Shown piece after piece: positions 49,431-58,550 of a stretch of 63,522 bases of DNA. The stretch covers positions 1-63,522 of the forward strand of contig CAKTBG010000013.1 in assembly GCA_934533135.1 (NCBI GenBank), given 5' to 3'. The position numbers and the translations under genes are program-made. Position 1 is the first letter of the stretch, and each line of letters begins with the position of its first letter. This stretch comes from an uncultured Faecalibacterium sp. (GTDB lineage: Bacteria > Bacillota > Clostridia > Oscillospirales > Ruminococcaceae). The notes under the pieces are model-generated. The model saw only the letters and a program-made list of their open reading frames with translations, searched no databases and was not told where the DNA came from.

Positions 49431-51739
49431 TACTTCAAAAGAATCTCGCCGGTTTCATCGGCATCCACGGTCAGGCTGCCGCCTGCGGCCAGCGTGCCGT
49501 CGATGAGGCGTTCGGCCGCCGGGTCTTCCACCGCCTTGCGGATGACGCGGCGCAGGTCGCGGGCACCGAACTTTCCGCCCTGACTCTTGGCCACCAGTGC
49601 CCGGAGCGCGGCGGGGGTGTAGGCGTAGGCGATCTGCTTGGCCTCCATGCTGGGCTTGTATTCCTCCAGCATCAGGGCGGCAATGCCCTCCAGCGTCTCC
49701 TGCGACAGCGGCTTGAAGGCGATCACCTCATCCACACGGCCCAGAAACTCCGGGCGGAGGAACTGCGCCAGTGCCTTGCGGGTCTTTTCCTCGCTGAGCT
49801 GGGTCTCGCTCTTGTTGAAGCCGAGGCCGCCGGTGCTCTGGTCGGAGCTGCCCGCGTTGGAGGTCATGCAGATGACGGTGTTCGAGAAATCCACGGTGCG
49901 CCCCTGCGCATCGTTGATCTTGCCCTCGTCGAGGATCTGGAGCAGGATGTTCATGACGTCCGGGTGGGCTTTCTCGATCTCATCGAACAGCACCACACTG
50001 TAGGGGCGGCGGCGAACCTTCTCGGTCAGCTGACCGGCCTCCTCGTAGCCCACATAGCCCGGAGGCGAACCGATCATGCGGGAGACCGCGTACTTCTCCA
50101 TATACTCGCTCATGTCGAGGCGGATCAGGGGGTCGGGGCCGTCAAAGAGCTGGTTTGCCAGCTGTTTGACCAGCTCGGTCTTGCCGACACCAGTGGGGCC
50201 AACAAAGATGAAGCTGGCCGGGCGGTGGCGGCCCGACAGATCGGCGCGGCTCCGCTTGACGGCCTGCGCCACCAGATGCACGGCTTCGTCCTGCCCGATG
50301 ATCTTCTTTTTCAGCTCGCCCTCGAGGTTTGCCAGTTTGACGAATTCCGTCTCCTGAATCTTGACCGCCGGGATCCCCGTCCACAGCTCGATGACCTTGG
50401 CCACATCGTCCATCGTAACGGTGATCTCGCTGGCTGCGGCCTGCTTTGCGGGCAGCTCGCTTTCCAGCTGGGCGATCCGGGTCTTTCGCTCGGCCACCTG
50501 CTCGTAGTCGATGGGCTCGTTCACATCGGCCTCTGCCATATCCGCTTCTGCCTGCTTGAGGGCATCCAGCTCCTTCTGCATCACGAGGAATTCCGAAATG
50601 ACCGGGTGCGCCAGATTGCAGCAGGCACAGGCCTCGTCCAACAGGTCGATGGCCTTATCGGGCAGGTAGCGGTCGGTGATGTACCGCTCGCTCAGGGTGA
50701 CGGTGGCCGACAGCACCTCGGCGGGCACCTTGACGTGGTGGTGCTCCTCATAGTAGTGCTTGATGCCGTTCATCACGGCGAGGGTATCGGCCACGCTGGG
50801 CTCCTCGACCCGGACGGGCTGGAACCGGCGTTCCAACGCCTGATCCTTCTCGATGTACTTGCGGTACTCGTTGAAGGTGGTCGCACCGATGACCTGGATC
50901 TCCCCGCGGGAGAGAGCCGGTTTCAGGATGTTTCCGGCGTTCATTGCGCCCTCGCTCTCTCCTGCCGACGTGATGGTGTGGATCTCGTCGATGAAGAGGA
51001 TGACGTTTCCGGCGGCCTTGACCTCGCTCAGCAGACCCTTGACCCGCTGCTCGAACTGACCGCGGAACTGGGTGCCCGCCACAAGGCTGGTGAGGTCGAG
51101 CAGATAGATCTCCTTGTCCTTCAGCCCTGCCGGAACCTGCCCTTTGGCGATCCGCTCGGCAATGCCCTCAGCGATGGCGGTCTTGCCGACACCGGCTTCA
51201 CCGATGAGGCAGGGGTTGTTCTTCTGGCGGCGGCTCAGGATCTGGATGGTGCGGTAGATCTCGCGGTCGCGGCCGATGATATCGTCGAGACGGCCTTCCC
51301 GGGCTTTCCGGGTCAGGTTCTCGCAGTAGGTATCCAGAAATTTCCGGCGGGGCGGCTTTTTGCCGTTCTTGTGCGGGTCAGCCTTTTTGTCTCCCTGCGG
51401 GTTGGCCTTGCTGCTCATCCCGATGGGGAAGGTCGCGCTGGAGCCGGGCACCAGATCCTCGTCGCTCTCCGGCTCGTCGCCCGCAGGGTTCAGGCCGTTC
51501 ATCATCATGGAAAAAGGGTTGGCTCCCTCGCCCATCTCGCCCATCATCTGCTCCATCCGGTCTTCCATATTGTCCATGTCCTCGTCGGACATTCCGAACT
51601 GGTGCATCAGATCCTCCACCGGTTTGATGTGAAGCTCCCGGGCGCAGTGCAGGCAGTAGCCCTCATTTTTCATCTGGCCGTTTTCCATCCGCTGTACAAA
51701 AATAATGGCCGGACGTTTTTGGCATCGAATACAGACCAT
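49430..51739 (-). CDS. ClpE-like Clp ATPase with N-terminal zinc finger
   Basis: A 769-residue Hsp100 chaperone. A C4 zinc finger opens the protein (C-I-R-C at residues 3-6 and C-L-H-C near 29-32), as in ClpE. A Met/Glu-rich linker follows, then AAA domain 1 with [10 protein letters not shown] near 160 and LFIDEIHT, a short middle domain, AAA domain 2 with [10 protein letters not shown] near 500 and L-F-D-E-I-E-K-A-H. The C-terminal domain contains G-A-R-D-L-R-R. A ClpP-binding I/L-G-F/L loop is not clear in the usual place. It is last in a minus-strand run after cvpA, 24 bp away. The zinc finger is the best argument for ClpE rather than ClpC or ClpB. Confidence 0.85.
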   Translation of the reverse strand: MVCIRCQKRPAIIFVQRMENGQMKNEGYCLHCARELHIKPVEDLMHQFGMSDEDMDNMEDRMEQMMGEMGEGANPFSMMMNGLNPAGDEPESDEDLVPGSSATFPIGMSSKANPQGDKKADPHKNGKKPPRRKFLDTYCENLTRKAREGRLDDIIGRDREIYRTIQILSRRQKNNPCLIGEAGVGKTAIAEGIAERIAKGQVPAGLKDKEIYLLDLTSLVAGTQFRGQFEQRVKGLLSEVKAAGNVILFIDEIHTITSAGESEGAMNAGNILKPALSRGEIQVIGATTFNEYRKYIEKDQALERRFQPVRVEEPSVADTLAVMNGIKHYYEEHHHVKVPAEVLSATVTLSERYITDRYLPDKAIDLLDEACACCNLAHPVISEFLVMQKELDALKQAEADMAEADVNEPIDYEQVAERKTRIAQLESELPAKQAAASEITVTMDDVAKVIELWTGIPAVKIQETEFVKLANLEGELKKKIIGQDEAVHLVAQAVKRSRADLSGRHRPASFIFVGPTGVGKTELVKQLANQLFDGPDPLIRLDMSEYMEKYAVSRMIGSPPGYVGYEEAGQLTEKVRRRPYSVVLFDEIEKAHPDVMNILLQILDEGKINDAQGRTVDFSNTVICMTSNAGSSDQSTGGLGFNKSETQLSEEKTRKALAQFLRPEFLGRVDEVIAFKPLSQETLEGIAALMLEEYKPSMEAKQIAYAYTPAALRALVAKSQGGKFGARDLRRVIRKAVEDPAAERLIDGTLAAGGSLTVDADETGEILLK

Positions 51740-51763
51740 GGTTCCTCCTTTTGCTCCCGCCCC

Positions 51764-52459
51764 TTACAGGAAGGGGTTGAACAAGTTGAATAGTTTATAG
51801 TAAATGCTGCTGCTCATGACCGTATCGTTCAGGACGGTCAGGTTGCCGCCGGTGATCACGATGACCGCCCACAGCACACACAGCACAAGATAGATGTCGA
51901 GCAGACTGGCCAGCCCGCCCACGGTCCAGCCCATCCAGTGGTTGACCGTGCCGATGACCGGCAGCTTGTTCACCAGCCCCAGAACGGTGACCAGCAGGCT
52001 GACCGCCATCCGCAGCAGGGCAAACGCCACAAAGAAGAGCACCAGCGAGATCACCGGCGTCAGCAGCGGAGCCAGCACCTTCTGGACGATGGCATCCGCC
52101 AGCACCACCGCGTTGTCGCTGAGCAGGGCTGAGATGGAGCGTTCGCAGGCTTCCACGATGGACGCCCGGAAACTCGCGGGCAGAAACCCCGCATACTTGG
52201 ACGCAATGCCGGACAGATCGACCACGCCGCCCGCAGACAGGCTGGCCGCGATCTGATCCCGGAAGCCGACCGCGAGGAAGTTCTCAAAGACCTTCCCCGC
52301 CGCCCAGCTGGAAAACACCCTTGCCCCGAACAGGCTCAGGAAATTTCCGGCCAGCTGTACGCTGGACGCCAGAAATCCCTTGCGGGCGTAGCGGATGGCC
52401 AAAAGCAGCCAGACCGCAGTACATACTATATCAAAAAGAAATGACGGATTCTTGAACAT
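51764..52459 (-). CDS. CvpA family membrane protein
   Basis: A 231-residue protein with four or five hydrophobic segments, the layout of the CvpA (colicin V production) family. Characteristic parts are R-Y-A-R-K-G-F-L near residue 24 and N-K-L-P-V-I-G-T-V-N-H-W-M-G near 165, followed by a G-G-L-A-S-L-L-D helix. The middle loop (about 70-120) is extracytoplasmic. The biochemical role of CvpA proteins is not settled; they affect envelope integrity. It lies between the DUF5711 and ClpE-like genes. Confidence 0.75.
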   Translation of the reverse strand: MFKNPSFLFDIVCTAVWLLLAIRYARKGFLASSVQLAGNFLSLFGARVFSSWAAGKVFENFLAVGFRDQIAASLSAGGVVDLSGIASKYAGFLPASFRASIVEACERSISALLSDNAVVLADAIVQKVLAPLLTPVISLVLFFVAFALLRMAVSLLVTVLGLVNKLPVIGTVNHWMGWTVGGLASLLDIYLVLCVLWAVIVITGGNLTVLNDTVMSSSIYYKLFNLFNPFL

Positions 52460-52515
52460 ACCTTGTTTTCCCTGTTACTTTCTGCCGCAGAGTGCTAAAA
52501 GTAAGAATGATTCGC

Positions 52516-53739
52516 TTAATTGCTCCCGGATGTTTCCTCCGGCTGCGTGACAGCCTGCACCGTATTGCCGCTGAACACCAAGGTCTGCTTGCTGCCGGCC
52601 AGCAACGCCTGCGGCCGGGCCGCAAGGCTCTGGCTCCACTGGTGTTCTCCGGCAGCGGTGTAGCACTCCACCGAGGCATCGGTCAGCAGGTAGAAGCGAT
52701 TCCCCGCCCGGACGATCCGGTTGGCCGAGGGCACGCCCGCCGCCGACTGGACGGCGAGGGTTTTGTCCAGCGTCACCGCCTGTGCGATCTGCCCCGAGAC
52801 CAGCAGCAGCCCGACGTTGCCCGCTGCATCCACCGAAATATCCCGCAGGGTCATGCCGTTGAAGGGATAGCTGGCCTGCTCGCCGCCGCCTGCATTGTAG
52901 AGCACCGCCCGGTCGCCGTAGACGGCGAGGATGGTGCTGCCCGAGAGCCAGCCGACCCACTGGGGCACACTGCCCTCGGCAGCAATGTTGACCGGGTCGC
53001 CCTGCCCCAGAGGGAGGACGTAAAAATTCGTCACCATCTGCCCGGCGTTGGCCGTGACCGCCGCCACCGCCAGCTTCCGGTTGTCCGGCGAAAACGCCAT
53101 CCGGAGCGGGGTACCGGTGTTGGCATCCATCTTCCAGCACAGCTGTTCTTCCATCGTGGCCGAGTAGACCAGAAGCTGCGCCATGCTGCCCACATCGTCG
53201 GTGACAACAGCCAGTGTGCCGTTGTCGGACATTGCGCAGAGGAAGATGGTGTTTTCCAGCGTTTTGGTGTAGAGGTTCTGGGTGCGGCTTTCCACCCGCA
53301 GCTCATTGCCCGAGCGGTTGTACAGGACGAAGCGGTTCCGTCCCGCTGCCAGCGCAGGCCGGGCATAGCCGCTCTGGATCGCATTGAGGCGGCTGCCGGT
53401 GTTGGAATAGACCACGCAGCCCTCTTTGCCCAGTTCCACAAAGCCGCCGGTCAGGGCTTCGACCTGCAGCGGATCCATCACGCCGGTCTGCTGGGGCCAG
53501 CCGGAGCCGGGCAGCAGCGCGATCTTGGCCGTATCTGCGGCGTCCTTGAGGAGAGCCACCGAGCTGCCCACCAGACCGGTGGCAAACAGAACCACCGCCA
53601 CCAGCACCACAAGGATCCCTGCCGTCCGGCGGATCCGTTTGGTGCGCTGCCGCTGCCGCGCCTGTTCCAGATATTCGACCCGCCCGGCCGAAAGCGGCTC
53701 TTCGCTTTCCGGGCGGTTTCCGCGAAGGTGTTTACGCAT
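52516..53739 (-). CDS. DUF5711 family membrane-anchored propeller-like protein
   Basis: A 407-residue protein with a basic cytoplasmic N-terminus (R-Q-R-Q-R-T-K-R-I-R-R near residue 30), one membrane helix near 42-62, and a long extracytoplasmic part of repeated short beta blades (for example M-A-F-S-P-D-N-R-K-L-A-V-A-A-V near 215), consistent with a beta-propeller. DUF5711 proteins are common in Clostridia and have no assigned function. The next gene (cvpA) is 56 bp downstream, so the two membrane proteins may work together. Confidence 0.7.
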   Translation of the reverse strand: MRKHLRGNRPESEEPLSAGRVEYLEQARQRQRTKRIRRTAGILVVLVAVVLFATGLVGSSVALLKDAADTAKIALLPGSGWPQQTGVMDPLQVEALTGGFVELGKEGCVVYSNTGSRLNAIQSGYARPALAAGRNRFVLYNRSGNELRVESRTQNLYTKTLENTIFLCAMSDNGTLAVVTDDVGSMAQLLVYSATMEEQLCWKMDANTGTPLRMAFSPDNRKLAVAAVTANAGQMVTNFYVLPLGQGDPVNIAAEGSVPQWVGWLSGSTILAVYGDRAVLYNAGGGEQASYPFNGMTLRDISVDAAGNVGLLLVSGQIAQAVTLDKTLAVQSAAGVPSANRIVRAGNRFYLLTDASVECYTAAGEHQWSQSLAARPQALLAGSKQTLVFSGNTVQAVTQPEETSGSN

Positions 53740-53819
53740 TCGCTTTTTCTCCTATTATGCGCCTGCCCTTTGCCGCAGGGCCCGGCTGTTTTCGTTTGAG
53801 GCTCAAACTTACCCGATCT

Positions 53820-53923
53820 GCCAAGGGCTCTCCCTTTGAGGAAAGACTCCCTCCGGCCGGAGGGAGATGTCGCGTGAGCGACAGAGGGAGGAGTCTGGCA
53901 ATGCGAAGCATTGACTGAGAGGG
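53820..53923. repeat. Intergenic repeat copy 7 (one terminus)
   Basis: Runs from CCAAGGGCTCTCCC through CTCCCTCCGGCCGGAGGGAG, a GTCGCGTGAGCGAC hairpin and AATGCGAAGCATT to the terminus GACTGAGAGGG. It lies just past the truA stop. Confidence 0.75.
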
Positions 53924-53935
53924 CTATCAAATCGC

Positions 53936-54721
53936 CTACGGCTCTGCCGTCAGCTGCGCCGCGCGATCCACGGCAGGTGCATCATACTGCACCTCTTTCA
54001 GGAATAGCCCCTTTGCCGGGAAGGTCGGGCCAGCCTTGCTGCGGTCGCAGCCTGCAAGGATGCCCGGGATCGCATCCGGCTCCATCCGGCCTGCCCCCAC
54101 TTCGCAGAGGGTACCGGCCAAGATCCGCACCATGTTGTACAGATAGCCGTCCGCTGTTACCGTAATATCCACTTCGTCGCCCTTCCGGGTCACGGTGCAG
54201 GCGGTGATGGTGCGCACCGTGTCGCCGTGGGCGGCCGCCGAGCTGCCCGCCGCGCAGAGAGCGCGGAAATCGTGCGTCCCCACGAACTGATCCGCCGCCT
54301 GCTGCATCCGCGCCGCATCCAGCCGCCGAGGTACCCGGGCGTAGTACTTCTCATCAAAGGGCGAGTCGATGGGGCTGTTGCGGATGCGGTAGAGGTAGGT
54401 CTTGGTGTGCGCTGCATACCGCGCATGGAAGTCGTCGGACACGCTCTTCGCCGACAGCACCCGGATGTCCATCGGCAGGTGCTGGTTCAGAGCCAGCGGC
54501 AGTTTTTCCACCGGGATCCGGGTGTCTGCGTGGAAGTTCAGCGCGAACCCCAGCGCATGGACACCGGCATCGGTGCGGCTGCACCCCTTGATGTCGGGGC
54601 GGTGCCCCAGTACGGCTTCCAGTGCGTCCTGCACCGTCTGCGCCACGCTGCGGCCGTTGGGCTGCACCTGAAACCCGCAGTAGTGCGTGCCGTCGTAGCT
54701 TAATGTCAGTAGATAATTCAT
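53936..54721 (-). CDS. truA: tRNA pseudouridine synthase A
   Basis: A 261-residue TruA, which modifies tRNA positions 38-40. The catalytic Asp is in GCSRTDAGVHA near residue 53. The N-terminal L-S-Y-D-G-T-H-Y-C-G-F and the central T-D-G-Y-L-Y-N-M-V-R-like segment (here A-D-G-Y-L-Y-N-M-V-R) near 202 are standard. The start at 54721 is the family N-terminus with GAGAAG upstream; the frame extends 92 codons earlier through repeat copy 8 and is not coding there. Repeats flank the gene on both sides. Confidence 0.95.
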   Translation of the reverse strand: MNYLLTLSYDGTHYCGFQVQPNGRSVAQTVQDALEAVLGHRPDIKGCSRTDAGVHALGFALNFHADTRIPVEKLPLALNQHLPMDIRVLSAKSVSDDFHARYAAHTKTYLYRIRNSPIDSPFDEKYYARVPRRLDAARMQQAADQFVGTHDFRALCAAGSSAAAHGDTVRTITACTVTRKGDEVDITVTADGYLYNMVRILAGTLCEVGAGRMEPDAIPGILAGCDRSKAGPTFPAKGLFLKEVQYDAPAVDRAAQLTAEP

Positions 54722-54749
54722 AGGCATCTTCTCAATTGTGAACGGGCTC

Positions 54750-54848
54750 GCCCTCTCAGGCCGCTTCGCGTCCAGCTCTCCCAAAGGGAGAGCCAAGACT
54801 TGCCTCCTCTTTTGGTGGAGGTGGCATCCCGAAGGGATGACGGAGAGG
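54750..54848. repeat. Intergenic repeat copy 8 (variant right end)
   Basis: Begins CCCTCTCAGG with a GCCGCTTCGCG hairpin, then CTCTCCCAAAGGGAGAGCC, and ends GGTGGCATCCCGAAGGGATGACGGAGAGG. It lies between ecfT and truA. Confidence 0.75.
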
Positions 54849-54855
54849 TTTTTCC

Positions 54856-55671
54856 TTAAAAATTCGGGAACACCAGCCGCGACAGCAGGATCAGCACGAA
54901 GCAGACGATGCAGACGGCGAGGTCGATGTAGTCCTGCTTGGTGCAGCGCAGCACCTTCAGGCGGGTGCGTCCGTCGCCGCCGCGGTAGCAGCGGCACTCC
55001 ATGGCCATGGCCAGCTCGTCCGCCCGGCGGAATGCCGAGATGAACAGCGGGATCAGCACCGGAACCAGTGCCTTGACTCGCTCGGTCATGGTGCCGCTGT
55101 CCAGCATGGCACCGCGGGCTTTCTGGGCGTTCATGATCTTGTCTGTCTCCTCGATCAGGGTCGGGATGAACCGCAGCGCGATGCTCATCATCATCGCCAG
55201 CTCATGCACCGGGAAGTGGAGTCTGCCCAGCGGCTTGAGCAGCTGCTCGATGGCGTCGGTCAGCACGATGGGGCTGGTGGTGTAGGTCAAAAGGCTGGTG
55301 CCTGCGATCAGGGCCATGACGCGCACCGCCATCAGGATCGCATACCGCACGCCCTCGGCGTAGATGGTCAAAAACCAGAAGCGCACCAGCGGCTCGCCCT
55401 CACCCGCTACAAAGAAGAGGTTGAGCACCGCCGTAAAGACGACGATGGGCAGGATCGGCTTCAGGCTTTTCAGGATGAGTTTAAAGGGGATCTTGGCCAC
55501 GCCGTACATCGCCACAAGGAAGGCGATCGACAGGGTCAGACCCAGCGGGTTGGATGCTGCAAACAGCATGATGATGTATGCAATGGTCACGACCAACTTC
55601 ATCCGGGGATCGAACCTGTGTACAAGGCTGTTCCCCGGGAAGTGCTGGCCGATGGTGATGTCTCTCAGCAT
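54856..55671 (-). CDS. ecfT: ECF transporter transmembrane component EcfT
   Basis: A 271-residue membrane protein that couples the two ATPases to vitamin- or metal-binding S components. About five to six hydrophobic helices are seen, and the cytoplasmic coupling helices carry the family A-R-G motif in N-A-Q-K-A-R-G-A-M near residue 178 and A-M-E-C-R-C-Y near 225. The N-terminus has S-L-V-H-R-F-D-P-R-M-K-L. It overlaps ecfA2 by 7 bp. No S-component gene is adjacent, so this is a shared (group II) module. Confidence 0.9.
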   Translation of the reverse strand: MLRDITIGQHFPGNSLVHRFDPRMKLVVTIAYIIMLFAASNPLGLTLSIAFLVAMYGVAKIPFKLILKSLKPILPIVVFTAVLNLFFVAGEGEPLVRFWFLTIYAEGVRYAILMAVRVMALIAGTSLLTYTTSPIVLTDAIEQLLKPLGRLHFPVHELAMMMSIALRFIPTLIEETDKIMNAQKARGAMLDSGTMTERVKALVPVLIPLFISAFRRADELAMAMECRCYRGGDGRTRLKVLRCTKQDYIDLAVCIVCFVLILLSRLVFPNF

Positions 55672-56585
55672 TCTTCCGTGCCTCCCTTCGCTGCGGTACC
55701 CCGCGGGAGGATCAAACTTTCGCCCGCTTTTTTGCGTTCTGCCGCTTCCAGGATCTTCTTGACGGCATAGGGGATGGTGTACACGTCTGCCGGCACGTCG
55801 ATCCCCATCTCCCGCAGCTTGAGGAAGATCTTGGTCACCTGCGGCACGCTCAGCCCCAGTCTCAGCAGCTCCGGTGCCCGGGCAAAGACCTTTTCGACGG
55901 TATCGTACATGGCGATCTTTTTGTTGGACATGACCAAAACGCGGTCGGCGTATTTGGCGATATCCTCCATACTGTGGGAGACCAGCAGCACGGTCGTGCC
56001 GGTCTTTTTGTGGTAATCCCGGACCTCGCTCAGGATCTCATCCCGGCCTTCGGGGTCCAGACCCGCAGCAGGCTCGTCCAGAACCAGAATGCGGGGCTTC
56101 ATGGCCATGACGCCCGCCACGGCGACGCGGCGTTTCTGGCCGCCGGACAGCTCAAAGGGGCTGCGCTCCAGCAGAGCCGGGTCGAGGCCGACAAAATCAG
56201 CCGCTTCGTGTACCCGGCGGTCGATCTCCGCCTCGTCCAGCCCCATATTCCTGGGGCCGAAGGCGATGTCTTTGTAGCAGGTCTCTTCAAAGAGCTGGTA
56301 CTCCGGATACTGGAACACCAGCCCGGTCAGGAAGCGGAAATCCCGGATCTTGGCCGGGTCCTCCCAGAGGTCGCGGCCGTCGATCCAGATTTTGCCGCTG
56401 GTGGGCTTGTTCAGACCGTTCATGTGGGTGATGAGGGTGCTCTTGCCGGATCCGGTCGCGCCGATGATGCCGACAAAATCGCCTTCTTCCACCTCGAAGC
56501 TCACATCGTCCAGTGCGGTGACGGCGTTGGGCATTCCGGGGTTGTACACATAGCTCAGGTGTTCTACTTTGATGATGCTTGCCAT
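55665..56585 (-). CDS. ecfA2: ECF transporter ATPase EcfA2
   Basis: A 306-residue ABC ATPase. Walker A GATGSGKST lies near residue 41, the Q-loop LVFQYPEYQLF near 89, signature ELSGGQKRR near 145 and Walker B RILVLDEPAAGLDP near 163, with the H-loop V-S-H-S-M-E-D. The Q-loop Y-P-E-Y-Q-L-F-E and length fit the second ATPase of the ECF pair. It starts 15 bp after the ecfA1 stop and overlaps ecfT. Confidence 0.9.
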   Translation of the reverse strand: MASIIKVEHLSYVYNPGMPNAVTALDDVSFEVEEGDFVGIIGATGSGKSTLITHMNGLNKPTSGKIWIDGRDLWEDPAKIRDFRFLTGLVFQYPEYQLFEETCYKDIAFGPRNMGLDEAEIDRRVHEAADFVGLDPALLERSPFELSGGQKRRVAVAGVMAMKPRILVLDEPAAGLDPEGRDEILSEVRDYHKKTGTTVLLVSHSMEDIAKYADRVLVMSNKKIAMYDTVEKVFARAPELLRLGLSVPQVTKIFLKLREMGIDVPADVYTIPYAVKKILEAAERKKAGESLILPRGTAAKGGTEEC

Positions 56586-56600
56586 TGTTTCGCCCCTCCC

Positions 56601-57440
56601 TTACCGCAGCAGCTCATAGAGAGCCTGCGCACATTCGCCGGTGTCGATGATGCCCTCCGGCATGGGGATACCGGCCTTGACCAGCTCATCCCGCAGCTCG
56701 GCAGCCTGCGGCACATCCAGATGAAGGGCGCGGACCTTTTCCGTCTGGCGGAACACCTCTTTCGGCGTGCCCTCCATGACCACATGACCCTGACTCATCA
56801 CGAGGACGCGGTCGGCCTGCGCTGCTTCTTCCATATAGTGGGTGATGGCCACCACCGTGATCCCCAGATCCTTGTTGAGGTGGTGGATGGTCTGCATCAC
56901 CTGCTCCCGGCCCCGGGGGTCGAGCATGGCGGTGGCTTCGTCGAGGATCAGGCAGTCGGGCCGCATGGCGACCACGCCTGCGATGGCGACGCGCTGTTTC
57001 TGGCCGCCCGAAAGGTTGTGGGGCGCACGCGTGCGGTACTCGTAGATGCCCGCCATCTTCATGGCGTCATCGACCCGGCGGCGCATCTCCTCCGGCGGCA
57101 CGCCGAGGTTTTCGAGGGCAAAGGCAACGTCCTCCTCGACCACCGTGGCCACGATCTGGTTGTCCGGGCTTTGGAACACCATGCCGACGGTCTGGCGGAT
57201 GTCGTAGAGCTTGCTGTCGTCCTTGGTGTCCATTCCTTCCACCAGCACCGTGCCGCTCTCCGGCAGGAGGATCGCGTTGAAATGCTTGGCAAGGGTGGAT
57301 TTGCCGCAGCCGTTTGCCCCCAGCACCGCCACAAATTCGCCCTTCTGCACCTTGGCCGAGACGCCGTTCAGGGCGTAGACCGGCGTTTCGGTGTTGTAGC
57401 GAAACTTCAGATCATTCGCTGTTAAAATCGTTTCTTCCAT
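56601..57440 (-). CDS. ecfA1: ECF transporter ATPase EcfA1
   Basis: A 279-residue ABC ATPase, first gene of the ecfA1-ecfA2-ecfT module. Walker A GANGCGKST lies near residue 40, Q-loop VFQSPDNQIVA near 88, signature NLSGGQKQRVA near 143 and Walker B CLILDEATAMLDP near 163. Q-S-P-D-N-Q in the Q-loop is the EcfA1 version. A repeat copy separates it from the methyltransferase gene upstream, so the module may have its own promoter in 57441-57536, though none stood out. Confidence 0.9.
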   Translation of the reverse strand: MEETILTANDLKFRYNTETPVYALNGVSAKVQKGEFVAVLGANGCGKSTLAKHFNAILLPESGTVLVEGMDTKDDSKLYDIRQTVGMVFQSPDNQIVATVVEEDVAFALENLGVPPEEMRRRVDDAMKMAGIYEYRTRAPHNLSGGQKQRVAIAGVVAMRPDCLILDEATAMLDPRGREQVMQTIHHLNKDLGITVVAITHYMEEAAQADRVLVMSQGHVVMEGTPKEVFRQTEKVRALHLDVPQAAELRDELVKAGIPMPEGIIDTGECAQALYELLR

Positions 57441-57536
57441 CTGTTTTCTCTTTCCGGTGGTGCGCCTTCTCGCTAAGGCTGTACCCCATTCTTAAAGATA
57501 GCTTTCTCTTTTATTTGCTTTTCGCAGGTGGGCTTG

Positions 57537-57636
57537 CCCTCTCAGTCACCTGCGGTGACAGCTCTCCCAAAGGGAGAGCCAAGACTTGCCTCCCCCTTTG
57601 GGGGAGGTGGCATCGCGCAGCGATGACGGAGAGGGC
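57537..57636. repeat. Intergenic repeat copy 9 (variant right end)
   Basis: Begins GCCCTCTCAGTC with a CACCTGCGGTGACAG hairpin and ends CATCGCGCAGCGATGACGGAGAGGGC. It lies just past the methyltransferase stop. Confidence 0.8.
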
Positions 57637-57653
57637 TCGCCACCTTAAGAGGA

Positions 57654-58529
57654 TCACTCCTCCCAGATCGCGGTCGCGCCGCAGGGCACCACGCCGCCGG
57701 TGGCCGAGACGGGCAGGCCGATCTCGTCGCAGGACGTCCGCCCGCCAAAGCGCGGGATCAGGGTGGTCTTGAGCATATACTCCATGACCGCCGGCGACAG
57801 GCCGGTGGTGTAGCTGTTGACGGCAAAGAAGAGCGGCTTGTCGCTCAGCACTTCCTCGCACTGGCTGAGGAGGTCGTAGATGCAGTCCTCCAGCTTCCAG
57901 ATCTCCCCGCCGGGTCCGCGGCCGTAGCTGGGCGGATCCATGATGATACCGTCGTAGGTATTGCCCCGCCGCTTCTCGCGGGCGACGAATTTGGCGCAGT
58001 CGTCCACCAGCCAGCGGATGGGGCGGTCGGCCAGACCGCTGGCGGCGGCGTTGTCCTTGCCCCACTGGACGATGCCCTTGGAGGCGTCCACATGGCAGAC
58101 GGTGGCCCCGGCAGCGGCGCAGGCCAGCGTCGCACCGCCCGTGTAGCCAAAGAGGTTCAGCACCTTGATCGGGCGTCCGGCGGCGCGGATCTTTTCGGCA
58201 TACCACGCCCAGTTGACTGCTTGCTCCGGGAACACGCCCGTGTGCTTGAATCCGGTGGGGCTGACGATGAGGGTCAGCTTATCCGCACCCTCGCCGCAGG
58301 TGATCTTCCACTTTTCGGGCAGACGGCGGCGGTACTCCCACTCACCGCCCCCCTGATTGGAGCGGTGGTAGATGGCGTCTGCCTTGGCCCAGAGCGGGCT
58401 CTGCTGCGGGGTCTTCCAGACCACCTGCGGGTCGGGGCGCACCAGCAGCGTTTCGCCCCAGCGTTCCAGCCGGTTGCCGTTGGTGGCGTCCAGCAGCTCA
58501 TAATCTTTCCACGTATTTGCAGGGCGCAT
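57654..58529 (-). CDS. Class I SAM-dependent methyltransferase (RlmI/RlmK-like, PF10672)
   Basis: A 291-residue methyltransferase. The SAM site has V-L-N-L-F-G-Y-T-G-G-A-T near residue 121, the acidic strand end H-V-D-A-S-K-G near 145, and catalytic motif IIMDPPSYGRG near 190, where N/D-P-P-x-F/Y is typical of enzymes that methylate bases. Relatives modify 23S rRNA cytosines or guanines. There is no N-terminal PUA domain as in RlmI. It follows glmM by about 21 bp in the ruv-glmM run. Confidence 0.8.
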   Translation of the reverse strand: MRPANTWKDYELLDATNGNRLERWGETLLVRPDPQVVWKTPQQSPLWAKADAIYHRSNQGGGEWEYRRRLPEKWKITCGEGADKLTLIVSPTGFKHTGVFPEQAVNWAWYAEKIRAAGRPIKVLNLFGYTGGATLACAAAGATVCHVDASKGIVQWGKDNAAASGLADRPIRWLVDDCAKFVAREKRRGNTYDGIIMDPPSYGRGPGGEIWKLEDCIYDLLSQCEEVLSDKPLFFAVNSYTTGLSPAVMEYMLKTTLIPRFGGRTSCDEIGLPVSATGGVVPCGATAIWEE

Positions 58530-58550
58530 AGCGTCCTCCTTCCTTTTCTC

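Noticed and set aside
49316..51793. An 825-codon plus-strand frame opposite the ClpE-like gene
   Set aside because: The ClpE-like reading has both Walker motifs and a zinc finger; the opposite frame has none.
21553..57636. The repeated palindromes as a CRISPR array
   Set aside because: Copies are scattered at gene borders over 43 kb, are not evenly spaced, have no spacers and no cas genes nearby.
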